A stretch of DNA of 64,000 nt from Hydrogenoanaerobacterium saccharovorans (lineage in GTDB: Bacteria; Bacillota; Clostridia; Oscillospirales; Ruminococcaceae), in assembly GCF_016901815.1 (NCBI RefSeq), contig NZ_JACSNR010000001.1, forward strand, positions 409,786 to 473,785. Direction: 5' to 3'. The stretch's first letter is position 1. Each line of letters starts with the position of its first letter. This document shows, piece after piece, positions 50,832 through 59,131 of this stretch. Below the pieces are notes generated by a model that saw only the letters and a program-made list of their open reading frames with translations, was not told the origin of the DNA and did no database searches. A program made the position numbers and the translations under genes.

Positions 50832-50933
50832 TTTTCGATCCTGATTTCCGGGAATTTCTGACTTCAAACAAATTTCAAAAATTCCGTCAAGACTATTCAC
50901 AACACCCGAAAGGGATTTGGGTATAATATAGCT

Positions 50934-51098
50934 GTACCCGAAAAGGTGACCGCAACACCATCGGCTGTCAGAAAGACGGCGGGCCGCAGCAGCAAACCGG
51001 CAAGCCGATCCAGGCCGGCGGGTATCGTCAAACCCTCCTCAATTACAATACACCACAAACAGCAAAAAACGGCTTCCTTCCCCGGGAGCCGTTTTTTG
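50934..51098 (+). ncRNA. Candidate small structured RNA (about 165 nt) with exposed CCCTCCTC
   Basis: TATAAT at 50922-50927 (poor -35) precedes a G/C-rich stretch with no protein frame, closed by a strong terminator (CGGCTTCC...GGGAGCCG with six T residues). The RNA can fold into a domain closed by TACCCG...CGGGTA (about 50936 and 51018), enclosing GGTG...CACC, ATCGGCT...AGCCGAT and inner hairpins. After it comes a single-stranded TCAAACCCTCCTC, complementary to ribosome binding sites. This could be a trans-acting small RNA or an unrecognised riboswitch-like element. hflX has its own promoter further on, so it is probably independent. Confidence 0.55.
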
Positions 51099-51105
51099 CG
51101 TCCTG

Positions 51106-51134
51106 TTCAAAACCCGCCCCGGATATGCTATAAT
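51106..51134 (+). promoter_or_regulatory. hflX promoter
   Basis: TTCAAA and TATAAT are 17 bases apart, right after the small RNA terminator. Confidence 0.7.
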
Positions 51135-51199
51135 AGCCTTGCCAGGCGCTGCCTTTCCGGGAAAAAAGCCCGGTTCCGGCGGCATACTAAGACTGTACC

Positions 51200-51243
51200 G
51201 GCTGCCTGCCCGCTATGGGAAGAACCGGCAGCCCTGTTTTTCT
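51200..51243 (+). promoter_or_regulatory. Terminator-like attenuator in the hflX leader
   Basis: GGCTGCC and GGCAGCC form a stem around a 20-base loop, followed by CTGTTTTTCT. It lies between the promoter and the hflX start, so transcription may be cut short unless read-through is induced. Confidence 0.55.
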
Positions 51244-51277
51244 AAAAATTACCGCTCCATCAAGGAGGATACTGACT

Positions 51278-52522
51278 ATGATGTACGACAATACCGAAAA
51301 ACTCCCCCGTGCCATTCTGGTGGCGGTGGACACCGGCGAATATGACGCTGAAACCTCCCTGCTGGAGCTGGAGGAACTGGCCCGCACCGCCGGGGTGGAG
51401 GTGGCTGCCACCTCCATTCAGAAGCGTCCCGCCCCCGATTCCGCCACGGTGGTGGGCTCGGGACGGCTCCGGGAACTCACCGAGGATCTGGAACGGCTGG
51501 AGGCGGACATGCTCATCTTTGACTGCGAACTCACCGGCAGCCAGACCCGGAACATCGGCGATGTCACCGGCGTGGCGGTGGTGGACCGCACCATGCTGAT
51601 CCTGGACATCTTTGCGGCCCGGGCCCGGAGCAGCGAAGGACGGCTCCAGGTGGAGCTGGCCCAGCTGCGCTACCGTCTGCCCCGACTGGCGGGCAGCAGT
51701 GAGAACCTCTCCCGGCTGGGCGGCGGCATCGGCACCCGGGGCCCCGGTGAAACCAAACTGGAAACCGACCGCCGGCACATCCGCTCCCGCATCCAGAAGC
51801 TGGAGGAGGAACTGCGGGATCTCACCCGCCGCCGGGAACAGATGCGCTCCCGCCGCAAAAAGGACGGCATCATCACTGCCGCCATTGTGGGCTACACCAA
51901 TGTGGGCAAGTCCACCCTGCTCAACGCCCTCACCGATGCCGGTGTGCTGGCGGAAAACAAGCTCTTTGCCACCCTCGACCCCACAGCCCGGGCTCTGCTG
52001 CTCCCGGACGGGCGCTCGGTGATGCTCATCGACACCGTCGGCCTGGTGCGGCGGCTCCCCCACAACCTGGTGGAGGCCTTCAAATCCACCCTGGAGGAGG
52101 CAGCCTCTGCCGATGTGCTGCTCTGTGTCTGCGATGCCTCCAGCCCTGAGATGGACGAGCAGATCGAAGTCACCACCAGCCTGCTGGCAGAGCTGGGCGC
52201 CGCCGACACCCCGATGATCAAGGTGCTCAACAAGTGCGACCTGGTGCCGGGGCTGCGTCCCCTGGACCGCAAGGACACCGTGCTCATCTCGGCCCGGGAA
52301 AAGACCGGCTTTGAGGAGCTGCTCTCGGCGATCATGGCGGCGCTGGAGCCCTCCCAGAAGCGGCTGAAACTGCTCCTGCCCTACACCGCTGCCGGGCTGC
52401 TGGCAGAGATCCGGCAGGAGGGCAAGGTCTTTTCGGAGGAGTACACCCCCGATGGCATTCTGGCAGATGCCCTGGTGCATATCCGGGTGCTGCACAAGGT
52501 GGCCCCCTATCAGATCTCCTGA
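51278..52522 (+). CDS. hflX: Ribosome-splitting GTPase HflX
   Basis: HflX splits stalled ribosomes and in several Firmicutes protects against macrolide and lincosamide antibiotics. The 414-residue frame has the N-terminal HflX domain (ELTGSQTRNIGDVTGVAVVDRTMLILDIFAARARSSEGRLQVELAQLRYRLPRL), a basic linker RRREQMRSRRKKDG, G1 AIVGYTNVGKSTLLNALT (about 205-222), G3 IDTVGLVRRLPH and G4 LNKCDLV. ATG 51278 follows AGGAGGATACTGACT. The long leader with a terminator-like hairpin suggests attenuation control. Confidence 0.96.
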   Translation: MMYDNTEKLPRAILVAVDTGEYDAETSLLELEELARTAGVEVAATSIQKRPAPDSATVVGSGRLRELTEDLERLEADMLIFDCELTGSQTRNIGDVTGVAVVDRTMLILDIFAARARSSEGRLQVELAQLRYRLPRLAGSSENLSRLGGGIGTRGPGETKLETDRRHIRSRIQKLEEELRDLTRRREQMRSRRKKDGIITAAIVGYTNVGKSTLLNALTDAGVLAENKLFATLDPTARALLLPDGRSVMLIDTVGLVRRLPHNLVEAFKSTLEEAASADVLLCVCDASSPEMDEQIEVTTSLLAELGAADTPMIKVLNKCDLVPGLRPLDRKDTVLISAREKTGFEELLSAIMAALEPSQKRLKLLLPYTAAGLLAEIRQEGKVFSEEYTPDGILADALVHIRVLHKVAPYQIS

Positions 52523-52536
52523 CCCCATGGATACAG

Positions 52537-52570
52537 AAAAGGCGTATGGAACGATTCCATACGCCTTTTT
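52537..52570 (+). terminator. Terminator after hflX
   Basis: AAAAGGCGTATGGA and TCCATACGCCTTTT form a perfect stem followed by a T run. Confidence 0.9.
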
Positions 52571-52587
52571 TATTGCGGTATTCCGTT

Positions 52588-52857
52588 TTATTCCGGCAGG
52601 ATCACCTTGTTGATGCGGCGCTGGCTGCGTCCGGAAGGAATCATATCGGTGAGATAGGGCAGAAAGCCCAGCAGCAGCGGGATATAGGTTGTCACAAAGG
52701 CCAGCAGTGCCAGCAGAGCCGGGGCTTTTTTCCGACCGGCGGGGACAGTCATGCCCACCAGCAGTCCCATGCTGAATACACAGATTTTCAGCAGGGCGAA
52801 ATCCTGCCAACGGCTGTTTGCGGCATAGCGGTCAGCGCATTCAAACAATTTTCTCAT
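52588..52857 (-). CDS. Small membrane protein near the phn genes
   Basis: This 89-residue protein starts MRKLFECADRYAANSRWQDF and has two hydrophobic segments (ALLKICVFSMGLLVGMTVPAG and APALLALLAFVTTYIPLLLGFLPYL), ending with a basic tail. It resembles short Firmicutes proteins annotated as 'permease of phosphate ABC transporter', a name without firm experimental basis. ATG 52857 follows GAAAGGGGACACCACT. It is separated from the phn operon by a terminator, so a link with that importer is only positional. Confidence 0.7.
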   Translation of the reverse strand: MRKLFECADRYAANSRWQDFALLKICVFSMGLLVGMTVPAGRKKAPALLALLAFVTTYIPLLLGFLPYLTDMIPSGRSQRRINKVILPE

Positions 52858-52998
52858 AGTGGTGTCCCCTTTCATCATATCCTGTTTTAATCCTACCATA
52901 TCCCACAAATTTCATCAAGCATCTGGGACGAAAATTCAAAGAACCGTAAAAAACAAAGCGGTCTTTCCAGTATGGGCGGCTCCGGTCCCCGCTATGCA

Positions 52999-53037
52999 AA
53001 AAATCCCCGGCCGGACAGCTGCCGGACCGGAGATTTT
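52999..53037 (-). terminator. Terminator of the phn operon
   Basis: AAATC.CCGG.CCGG pairs with CCGG.CCGG.GATTT around a short loop. Confidence 0.7.
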
Positions 53038-53051
53038 CAGAATACAAGGGA

Positions 53052-53861
53052 TCAGCCCCGTGCCAGCTTGACACGGATCTTGGTGGAACCGTATTCCACC
53101 ACCAGCACCAGCACGATCAGCCCCGCCAGGATCGCGCCGGCTTCGTTCCAGCGGTAGGCGTTCATGGCAAAGATCAGCGGCGCGCCATAGCCGCCTGCAC
53201 CCACCAGACCCAGGACAGTGGCATCCCGGAGGTTGATGTCAAAGCGGTAGATGGCAGTGGATGCAAAATTGGGAATGAGCTGGGGCAGAATGCCGTACCG
53301 GATCTTCTGGAAGGTGGTACAGCCTGCGGCGTCCAGCGATTCGAGGATCTTGACATCCAGGTCCTCAATGGCCTCGATATACATCTTGGACACCATGCCG
53401 ATGGAGGAGAGCGCCATGGTCATCAGACCGGGAAAGGCACCCATACCGGTGACCCGGACAAACATCAGGCCATAGACCAGCGACGGCACAGTACGGATGG
53501 CCATGATTGCCATGCGTCCCGCAAAGGCGATGGGCTTGGGCACCAGGTTGGATGCGGTGAGGAACGAGAGCGGGATCGCCAGCACAGCGCCCACCACAGT
53601 ACCCAGGAAGGCGATACAGATGGTCTCCAGCATGAGATAGGGCACGCCCTCGGTGGTGAAATTGAAGAGCAGGCTGAGATCCGGGTGCAGAATGCCCGAG
53701 ATGATGCTCGCGGCAATCTGACCGCCGCCCGACGCGCCGGTATAATCCACGGCGGCAGTGGCGGACCAGGCCATCAGTGCCACCAGTACAGCGCCCAGGG
53801 CCAGACGGCTCCAGAGGGTCCGGGGACGGTTCTCATAGGCGGAAAGGATTTTATTTTCCAT
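53052..53861 (-). CDS. phnE: Phosphonate-type ABC transporter permease PhnE (second)
   Basis: The 269-residue permease has six hydrophobic segments and the PhnE pattern: LLFNFTTEGVPYLMLETICIAFLGTVVGAVLAIPLSFL, NLVPKPIAFAGRMAIMAIRTVPSLVYGLMFVRVTGMGAFPGLMTMALSSIGMVSKMYIEAIEDLD and the EAA loop ESLDAAGCTTFQKIRYGILPQLIPNFASTAIYRFDINLRDATVLGLVGAGGYGAPL. It pairs with the other permease 15 bases upstream as a heterodimer. It closes the operon at a terminator. Confidence 0.92.
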   Translation of the reverse strand: MENKILSAYENRPRTLWSRLALGAVLVALMAWSATAAVDYTGASGGGQIAASIISGILHPDLSLLFNFTTEGVPYLMLETICIAFLGTVVGAVLAIPLSFLTASNLVPKPIAFAGRMAIMAIRTVPSLVYGLMFVRVTGMGAFPGLMTMALSSIGMVSKMYIEAIEDLDVKILESLDAAGCTTFQKIRYGILPQLIPNFASTAIYRFDINLRDATVLGLVGAGGYGAPLIFAMNAYRWNEAGAILAGLIVLVLVVEYGSTKIRVKLARG

Positions 53862-53876
53862 GATGCGGCACCTCCC

Positions 53877-54698
53877 TCAGACCAGTTTCCGGCGGAAGTA
53901 CCGGCTGATGGTTTCGATGATGAATACAGTGACAAACAGCATGATGAGGATCATACCGGCGCCGCTGTAATCCCGCCAGCCCAGGCGCTCGTTGAGCACC
54001 AGGCCCAGACCGCCGGCGCCCACATAACCCAGAATGGAGGCGTAGCGCACATTGCCCTCAAAGCAGAAGAGGGTATTGGAGATATAGGACGGCAGCACCT
54101 GGGGCACAATGGCACACACAAAGGCACGGGGCTTGGAAGCGCCCATGGCTTCAGCGGCTTCAAAGGCGCCCATATCCACCGTTTCGATCTCCTCATAGAG
54201 GATCTTGCCCATATAGGCGAAGGTGAACACGGCAATGGCAGTGGTACCAGCCAGGGTGCCCAGGCCAAAGACATAGGTGGCAATGAGTGCCACAACCAGG
54301 GTGGGCAGGGTACGCACCAGGCTGAAGAGCAGCCGGGACAGGGAAACGACCACACGGCTCCTGATGATGTTGGTGGAGGCCAGCACCGCAAAGGGAATGG
54401 CAGCCACCGTACCGATAAAGGAGCCGAGCAGCGACATCTTGATGGTATCAAAGAGCGGGCCCCAGACCTGGGAGGAATACTTCCAGTTGGGCGGGAACAT
54501 ATCGCCGAGAATGACAAAGAACTGTTCGCCGCGCTTGGCAAGGGTAGCGAAGTTGAAGCCGGTGACCTTGACCGACACCGCGCAGCAGATCAGCACCAGC
54601 ACAATAATCAGCGGCATCCGGGAAACGGGCTGCTGTACTGTCTTGCCGTTTTCCAGGGTGATGGTCCTGGGCAGGAAGATCTTATCGTAAAGGGACAT
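53877..54698 (-). CDS. phnE: Phosphonate-type ABC transporter permease PhnE (first)
   Basis: The 273-residue permease starts MSLYDKIFLPRTITLENGKTVQQP and shows RMPLIIVLVLICCAVSVKVTGF, SLLGSFIGTVAAIPFAVLASTNII, RLLFSLVRTLPTLVVALIATYVFGLGTLAGTTAIAVFTFAYMGKILYEEIETVD and GAFEAAEAMGASKPRAFVCAIVPQVLPSYISNTLFCFEGNVRYASILGYVGAGGLGLVL, the complete PhnE pattern. It starts three bases after phnC ends. With the second permease it forms the membrane channel. Confidence 0.92.
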   Translation of the reverse strand: MSLYDKIFLPRTITLENGKTVQQPVSRMPLIIVLVLICCAVSVKVTGFNFATLAKRGEQFFVILGDMFPPNWKYSSQVWGPLFDTIKMSLLGSFIGTVAAIPFAVLASTNIIRSRVVVSLSRLLFSLVRTLPTLVVALIATYVFGLGTLAGTTAIAVFTFAYMGKILYEEIETVDMGAFEAAEAMGASKPRAFVCAIVPQVLPSYISNTLFCFEGNVRYASILGYVGAGGLGLVLNERLGWRDYSGAGMILIMLFVTVFIIETISRYFRRKLV

Positions 54699-54701
54699 AC
54701 A

Positions 54702-55454
54702 TCACACCCCCGCTTCGAACTGACCGCCGTATACCTCAGCCAGTACCGCTTCATTGACTTCGGAAGCCGGACCGTCATAGACCACTTCACCGGCCTTGAT
54801 GCCGATGACACGGTCGGCATACTGCAGCGCCAGATCCACATGGTGGATATTGATGAGCACCGAGATATTCATCTCCCGGTTGATGCGCCGGAAGTCGTCC
54901 ATTACCTGCTTGGCAGTGACCGGGTCCAGCGAGGCCACCGGTTCATCTGCCAGAATGATCTTGGGGTTCTGCGCCAGGGTACGGGCCAGGGCAACACGCT
55001 GCTGCTGTCCGCCCGAGAGCTGATCCGCCCGGACAAAGGCCTTATCCAGAATACCCACCTTATCCAGGGCTTCCAGGGCCTCCAGCTTGTCCTTCTTGGG
55101 GTAAGCTCCCAGCAGAGCCCGCCAGAACGGCAACTCCGGTACCCGGGAGGTGAGGACATTCTTGATGACGGTGGTACGGGTCACCAGATTGAAGGACTGG
55201 AAGATCATACCGATATTCCGGCGGAACTGACGCAGCCGGGCTCCCTTGAGTTCCATGACATTGACACCGTCTACGGTCAAGGTGCCGTCGGTGATGTCAT
55301 GCATCCGGTTGATGGTACGGATCAGGGTGGATTTACCGGCGCCGGACAGACCAATAATGGCTACAAACTCCCCCTGTTCAATGGTGAGATTGATGTCCTT
55401 GAGCGCCTGATACCCATTGGGATAGGTCTTGCTGACATGGTCGAATACTATCAT
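54702..55454 (-). CDS. phnC: Phosphonate-type ABC transporter ATP-binding protein PhnC
   Basis: The 250-residue ATPase has Walker A GLSGAGKSTLIRTINRM (about 35-51), the Q-loop IFQSFNLVTRTTVIKNVLTSRVPELPFWRALLG typical of PhnC, signature LSGGQQQRVALARTL, Walker B IILADEPVASLDP and H-loop NIHHVDLAL. It energises the two PhnE permeases. A terminator-like hairpin separates it from phnD, so the binding protein is probably made in excess. No C-P lyase genes are in the window, so the substrate might be phosphonate, phosphite or phosphate. Confidence 0.94.
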   Translation of the reverse strand: MIVFDHVSKTYPNGYQALKDINLTIEQGEFVAIIGLSGAGKSTLIRTINRMHDITDGTLTVDGVNVMELKGARLRQFRRNIGMIFQSFNLVTRTTVIKNVLTSRVPELPFWRALLGAYPKKDKLEALEALDKVGILDKAFVRADQLSGGQQQRVALARTLAQNPKIILADEPVASLDPVTAKQVMDDFRRINREMNISVLINIHHVDLALQYADRVIGIKAGEVVYDGPASEVNEAVLAEVYGGQFEAGV

Positions 55455-55542
55455 CGTGAAACCTCTTAACTTCCTTGATGGTTCTGTCTGCTGTTTTTGT
55501 AAGGGGGAAGTTCCTGTACGGACCCTCGCCTCCCCTTTACAA

Positions 55543-55580
55543 AAACAGGGGAACGATCCATTCCCGTTCCCCGTTTTTTT
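55543..55580 (-). terminator. Terminator between phnD and phnC
   Basis: GGGGAACG and CGTTCCCC form the stem, with CTGTTTTTG on the minus strand. Partial read-through would set the ratio of binding protein to transporter. Confidence 0.75.
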
Positions 55581-55632
55581 ACGAAATACTTCGATCCAGG
55601 CGGGCAGATCGGTTTCTTTTGGATGCCATTTT

Positions 55633-56682
55633 TTACTGAGCCGCAGTCATTTCCTGAATGAGCTGCTGAGCTGCACGCTCGTTGTCATAGTCCTCAGACT
55701 TGGCAACCTGGTAGCCCTGATGGCTGTAAATTGCGATAACTTCCTTGCCTTCTTCGGTGTTGCCGATGTTGATGAAGGCATTCTGCAGAGCGGTCTTGAA
55801 CTCATCGGTCATGATCTCAGAGGTCTTGCTCACGCTGACAGTATCGTTGTAAATGGCAGGGGTTACACCAATGACATTGGTTTCGTCCCAGATGGAAGCG
55901 GTACGGCCGTACTCGCTCTGCCACTGGTCGGCATAGTCACGGCGGACATCGGCATAGGATACCAGCACATCCACCTGACCCGAAGCCAGACGGGCCATAG
56001 CGCTGCCGTAGGAATCCGAGGGAACTGCATAGGCCAGGTCAGTAATGCCCTTGCCATAGTTCTCCTGGAGCCACAGAGCCGGATAGATGTAACCAGCCGG
56101 CGAAGAGGGAGACATTACGCTCCACTTGGCGCTGTTCAGATCGTCCCAGGTCAGTTCCTCACCGGCATTGACCTTGGCACCCAGCTCCTGACCCTTCTCA
56201 GAAGGACCAGCAATAATCAGGGCACGATAGGATACAGCCTGATCGGTGGTAGCTTCGGTGGGCTTGTTGTCGTTCCAGTCCTTGGCGCTGTCCGAATCAA
56301 TGCTCAGACCGTCACGGGTGGCAGTCAGGATTACTTCGGCGCCATCGTCATACAGTACATAGGTACCGCCGGGGATCAGACCTACATCGGCTGTACCGGC
56401 AGAAAGGCTCTCGCCTACGGCTTCATAGCTGGTACCAACTGTGATCTCCACATTGCCTACATCGTAGCCTTCCTTTGCCAGCTCGGTCTTGAGCATCTCC
56501 TTGAGGGGCTCGGTAGCAGTGATGATCTCATCGGGTTCCCGGGAGGGAACAAACGCAACTCGCAGGGTATCGATCTGGATATTGCCGCTCTCAGCAACCG
56601 ACGAGCTGTTGTCGCTGCTGGAGCAGGCTGCCATGGAAGCGCACAGAGCCGCTGCCATCAGCACTGAAAGAATCTTTTTCAT
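55633..56682 (-). CDS. phnD: Phosphonate-type substrate-binding lipoprotein PhnD
   Basis: The 349-residue protein starts MKKILSVLMAAALCASMAAC (lipobox MAAC) and a Ser-rich linker. The binding domain has LRVAFVPSREPDEIITATEPLKEMLKTELAKEGYDVGNVEITVGTSYEAVGESLSAGTADVGLIPGGTYVLY, the PhnD family start, and SPSSPAGYIYPALWLQENYGKGI with YGSAMARLASGQVDVLVSYADVRRDY, the ligand loop. ATG 56682 follows TTGGAGGAAAGTT. It is the first gene of the operon, behind a strong promoter at 56787-56815. Confidence 0.94.
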   Translation of the reverse strand: MKKILSVLMAAALCASMAACSSSDNSSSVAESGNIQIDTLRVAFVPSREPDEIITATEPLKEMLKTELAKEGYDVGNVEITVGTSYEAVGESLSAGTADVGLIPGGTYVLYDDGAEVILTATRDGLSIDSDSAKDWNDNKPTEATTDQAVSYRALIIAGPSEKGQELGAKVNAGEELTWDDLNSAKWSVMSPSSPAGYIYPALWLQENYGKGITDLAYAVPSDSYGSAMARLASGQVDVLVSYADVRRDYADQWQSEYGRTASIWDETNVIGVTPAIYNDTVSVSKTSEIMTDEFKTALQNAFINIGNTEEGKEVIAIYSHQGYQVAKSEDYDNERAAQQLIQEMTAAQ

Positions 56683-56786
56683 AACTTTCCTCCAAATTTC
56701 CTTTTCCATTTTTACCGGGCCCGCCCGGCTGGAACCGGCAGAAGAAGTCCGTATTTATGCCGGATCTGCCGCCTTCCACAAAGAAC

Positions 56787-56815
56787 ATTATATACACTTG
56801 TATCACTTTTTTCAA
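56787..56815 (-). promoter_or_regulatory. phn operon promoter
   Basis: TTGAAA and TATAAT on the minus strand are 17 bases apart. The leader is about 100 bases. Confidence 0.8.
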
Positions 56816-56871
56816 TATGGCAGCCAGGAATCTACCGGTGGTTTTACATAAATTTAACTCCCCCGGATATA

Positions 56872-56903
56872 AAAAGACAGGGACTTTTCAGTCCCTGTCT
56901 TTT
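56872..56903. terminator. Hairpin upstream of the phn promoter
   Basis: AAAAGACAGGGACT and AGTCCCTGTCTTTT form a perfect 14-bp stem with a 4-base loop and can act in both directions, isolating the phn promoter from the APC genes. Confidence 0.8.
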
Positions 56904-57238
56904 CTGCAAAGCTGTTTGTATATTAAGGATACACAAACCTGATTCAGTTGGCCCGGCCGGTCCGGGCAGGCATCTGGCCTATAATTATTATAGCATTCTG
57001 CACCTTTCTCTGCAAGAAACCTGCATCGCTTTTGGAGGAACGCCACAGACCCGGCCTGTAATTTTATGCACTATGCTTTGGTATCCGGCTCCCGGGAACT
57101 GCGGTTTTCGCCCGTTCTCTCCCATTTTAGGGAATCCGGGCAGATTACACATTCGCTCTCCGCTGGTTTTATGCAGCTTCGCCCATTCCCGATTCCGGTT
57201 TATTTTTGCATCTGTACAAATCCTATCCTGCAAAAACA
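56904..57238. other. Non-coding gap
   Basis: I see no gene, promoter of good quality or repeat in this stretch. An open frame across it on the minus strand runs out of the antisense of the APC gene end and has no start signal. Confidence 0.5.
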
Positions 57239-57239
57239 A

Positions 57240-57264
57240 AAAGGACCGGATAAACCGGTCCTTT
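57240..57264 (-). terminator. Terminator after the first APC permease
   Basis: AAAGGACCGG and CCGGTCCTTT form the stem, with TTTGTTTTTG on the minus strand. Confidence 0.85.
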
Positions 57265-57295
57265 GTTTTCTGATTTTCCAGAAAGGAAGTGCAGG

Positions 57296-58663
57296 TTAAG
57301 CCATTTCGTAAGATACGGTGGGCTTGGCCTTGCCGCTGCCAGTTCTGTAGAAGGCCCAGATGAAGCCAACAGCCATTACTGCTACGTTGAAGATGATCAG
57401 CTGAGGAGTCATCGACTTGATCATGAAGGATGCCTGGATCAGGATGGCGATGCAGGTGATGATCATCAGGGTGTTGAAGACAGGAGTGGGAACCTTGTAC
57501 TGGCTCTTCTCCCAGGCCTCGGGGAACATCTTGGGAAGCTTCATGGCGGTGATGGTGAAGATCAGGTTGTTGATGTAACCCAGAATCTGCACGATCGAGG
57601 AGATCTGAGAAATCTGGAGATCCAGCAGGATCGGCACTACCAGAATTACATAGTAGATAACCAGGATCTTCCACGGAGTCTTGAACTTGGACAGAGAAGC
57701 CAGGCTCTGCGGGAACCAGCCGTCCTCACAGGACTGCATGACAGGCTTTGTGCAGGACATGATCTGAGAGTTCAGAGTGGTAGCCAGAGCGAACATAGCA
57801 CCGCCCACGATGAAGAGAACATACAGGGGCTGGGGCAGGATCTGGTTAGCAACCAGAGTCAGGGGCTGGTTGGCAACTTCAGCTACGGGCAGAACGCCGG
57901 CAGCAGCGGTAGCTACCAGGCCGTACAGGATTGCAACGCTTACAGTGGAAACGATGATTACGAAGGGGATATCCTTGGTGGGGTTCTTACACTCAGCGGA
58001 TACACCGAGAATTACGGTAGCACCGCCGGTAGCGAAGCCCAGGTAAGCGGTAGCAGTCAGGAAGCCGCCGATACCATCGGTCAGGAACAGGCCATCAGCA
58101 TTGCTGAAGTAGTTGACCAGGTCAACATGAGGCAGGCCGAATACGGCGAACATGGACAGCGAGAGAACCAGTACAACAACCAGCAGGTTCTGGATCTTGG
58201 CCATCAGGTCAACGCCGAAGTAGTTCAGAACGAAGAATGCTGTACCAACGATCAGAGCGATCATCTTTTCACTGCCGCCCGAAGGAAGCAGAGCGATTGC
58301 ATACTGAGCGAAGGACAGAGCGTACATTGCCAGGGACATGTTGGTGATGAAGTATACTACCGAGTAGTAACCAGCCCACTTGTCACCGGCGAAGATCGCC
58401 ATCTGAGTGTACATACCGCCTCTCATACGGATACAAGAGGTGATGAAGATGGACGGGAAGAAGGTGCACATGGTGAATACGGCGGACAGCATGAACGCCA
58501 GGTTAGCCGAACGACCGGTCATAGCGATAGCAACGCCCATCATGGACATGATACCGGCGCCGATGATCTGGCCGATCGCGATACCCATCAGTTCCTTCTT
58601 ACCAAGGGTACGAGCAAGGTCCTTGGTCGAGGAAGCTACGGGCGCTTTTTTCTCTGTAGACAT
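57296..58663 (-). CDS. APC family amino-acid permease, copy 1
   Basis: The 455-residue protein belongs to the amino acid-polyamine-organocation superfamily: about 12 membrane segments, the first with GIAIGQIIGAGIMSMMGVAIAMTGRSANLAF (unwound G-x-G helix 1), helix 6 GFLTATAYLGFATGGATVILGVSAECKNPTKDIPF and a conserved CEDGWFPQSLASLSKFKTPWK loop. It is a proton- or exchange-driven amino-acid carrier; substrate unknown. ATG 58663 follows CGGAGGTTTCGCTT. It is one of three tandem copies; copy 1 is closest to copy 3. Own promoter and terminator. Confidence 0.88.
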   Translation of the reverse strand: MSTEKKAPVASSTKDLARTLGKKELMGIAIGQIIGAGIMSMMGVAIAMTGRSANLAFMLSAVFTMCTFFPSIFITSCIRMRGGMYTQMAIFAGDKWAGYYSVVYFITNMSLAMYALSFAQYAIALLPSGGSEKMIALIVGTAFFVLNYFGVDLMAKIQNLLVVVLVLSLSMFAVFGLPHVDLVNYFSNADGLFLTDGIGGFLTATAYLGFATGGATVILGVSAECKNPTKDIPFVIIVSTVSVAILYGLVATAAAGVLPVAEVANQPLTLVANQILPQPLYVLFIVGGAMFALATTLNSQIMSCTKPVMQSCEDGWFPQSLASLSKFKTPWKILVIYYVILVVPILLDLQISQISSIVQILGYINNLIFTITAMKLPKMFPEAWEKSQYKVPTPVFNTLMIITCIAILIQASFMIKSMTPQLIIFNVAVMAVGFIWAFYRTGSGKAKPTVSYEMA

Positions 58664-58742
58664 AAGCGAAACCTCCGTGTCTGTTTTGGAATGTCTGCCA
58701 GGCGTCCCTGACAATTCACAGCAGCTGCTTCAGATCGTTTTT

Positions 58743-58771
58743 ATGATAACACCTGCAACAAAATCCCGCAA
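58743..58771 (-). promoter_or_regulatory. APC copy 1 promoter
   Basis: TTGCGG and TATCAT on the minus strand are 17 bases apart. The region from 58772 to 59049 upstream is A/T-rich and shows nothing else. Confidence 0.7.
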
Positions 58772-59049
58772 TACTTTGTTCAATTTTTCAGCCATTTGAT
58801 TAAAAAGCCATTTTGGATTTTTGTGAAAATCAACCTTGCTGTTTCAGCGATTTTCTGCATTAAATTGTTAACAAAATCACAAATATTGCAGTTTGCACAT
58901 TAAAATCAACTCTGATATGTTCACTTTGTCTGAATGCCGCTTTTCTTACCTTTTCATTCCCTGCAAATCGGTCCTCCCGACGGACGATTATACCGGCCTT
59001 TGTACAATCCGCGCAAATATCCCCCGTTCTTTTATGCGCTATACGCAAA

Positions 59050-59078
59050 CAGCCGGACAACATCAAGCTGTCCGGCTG
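59050..59078 (-). terminator. Terminator after APC copy 2
   Basis: CAGCCGGACA and TGTCCGGCTG form the stem with a nine-base loop; the following T run is short. Confidence 0.7.
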
Positions 59079-59131
59079 CTGCGGTCTGTTATTCTGCTGT
59101 CAGCACGAAGGAGGAACGCTCTGTATGGGAA

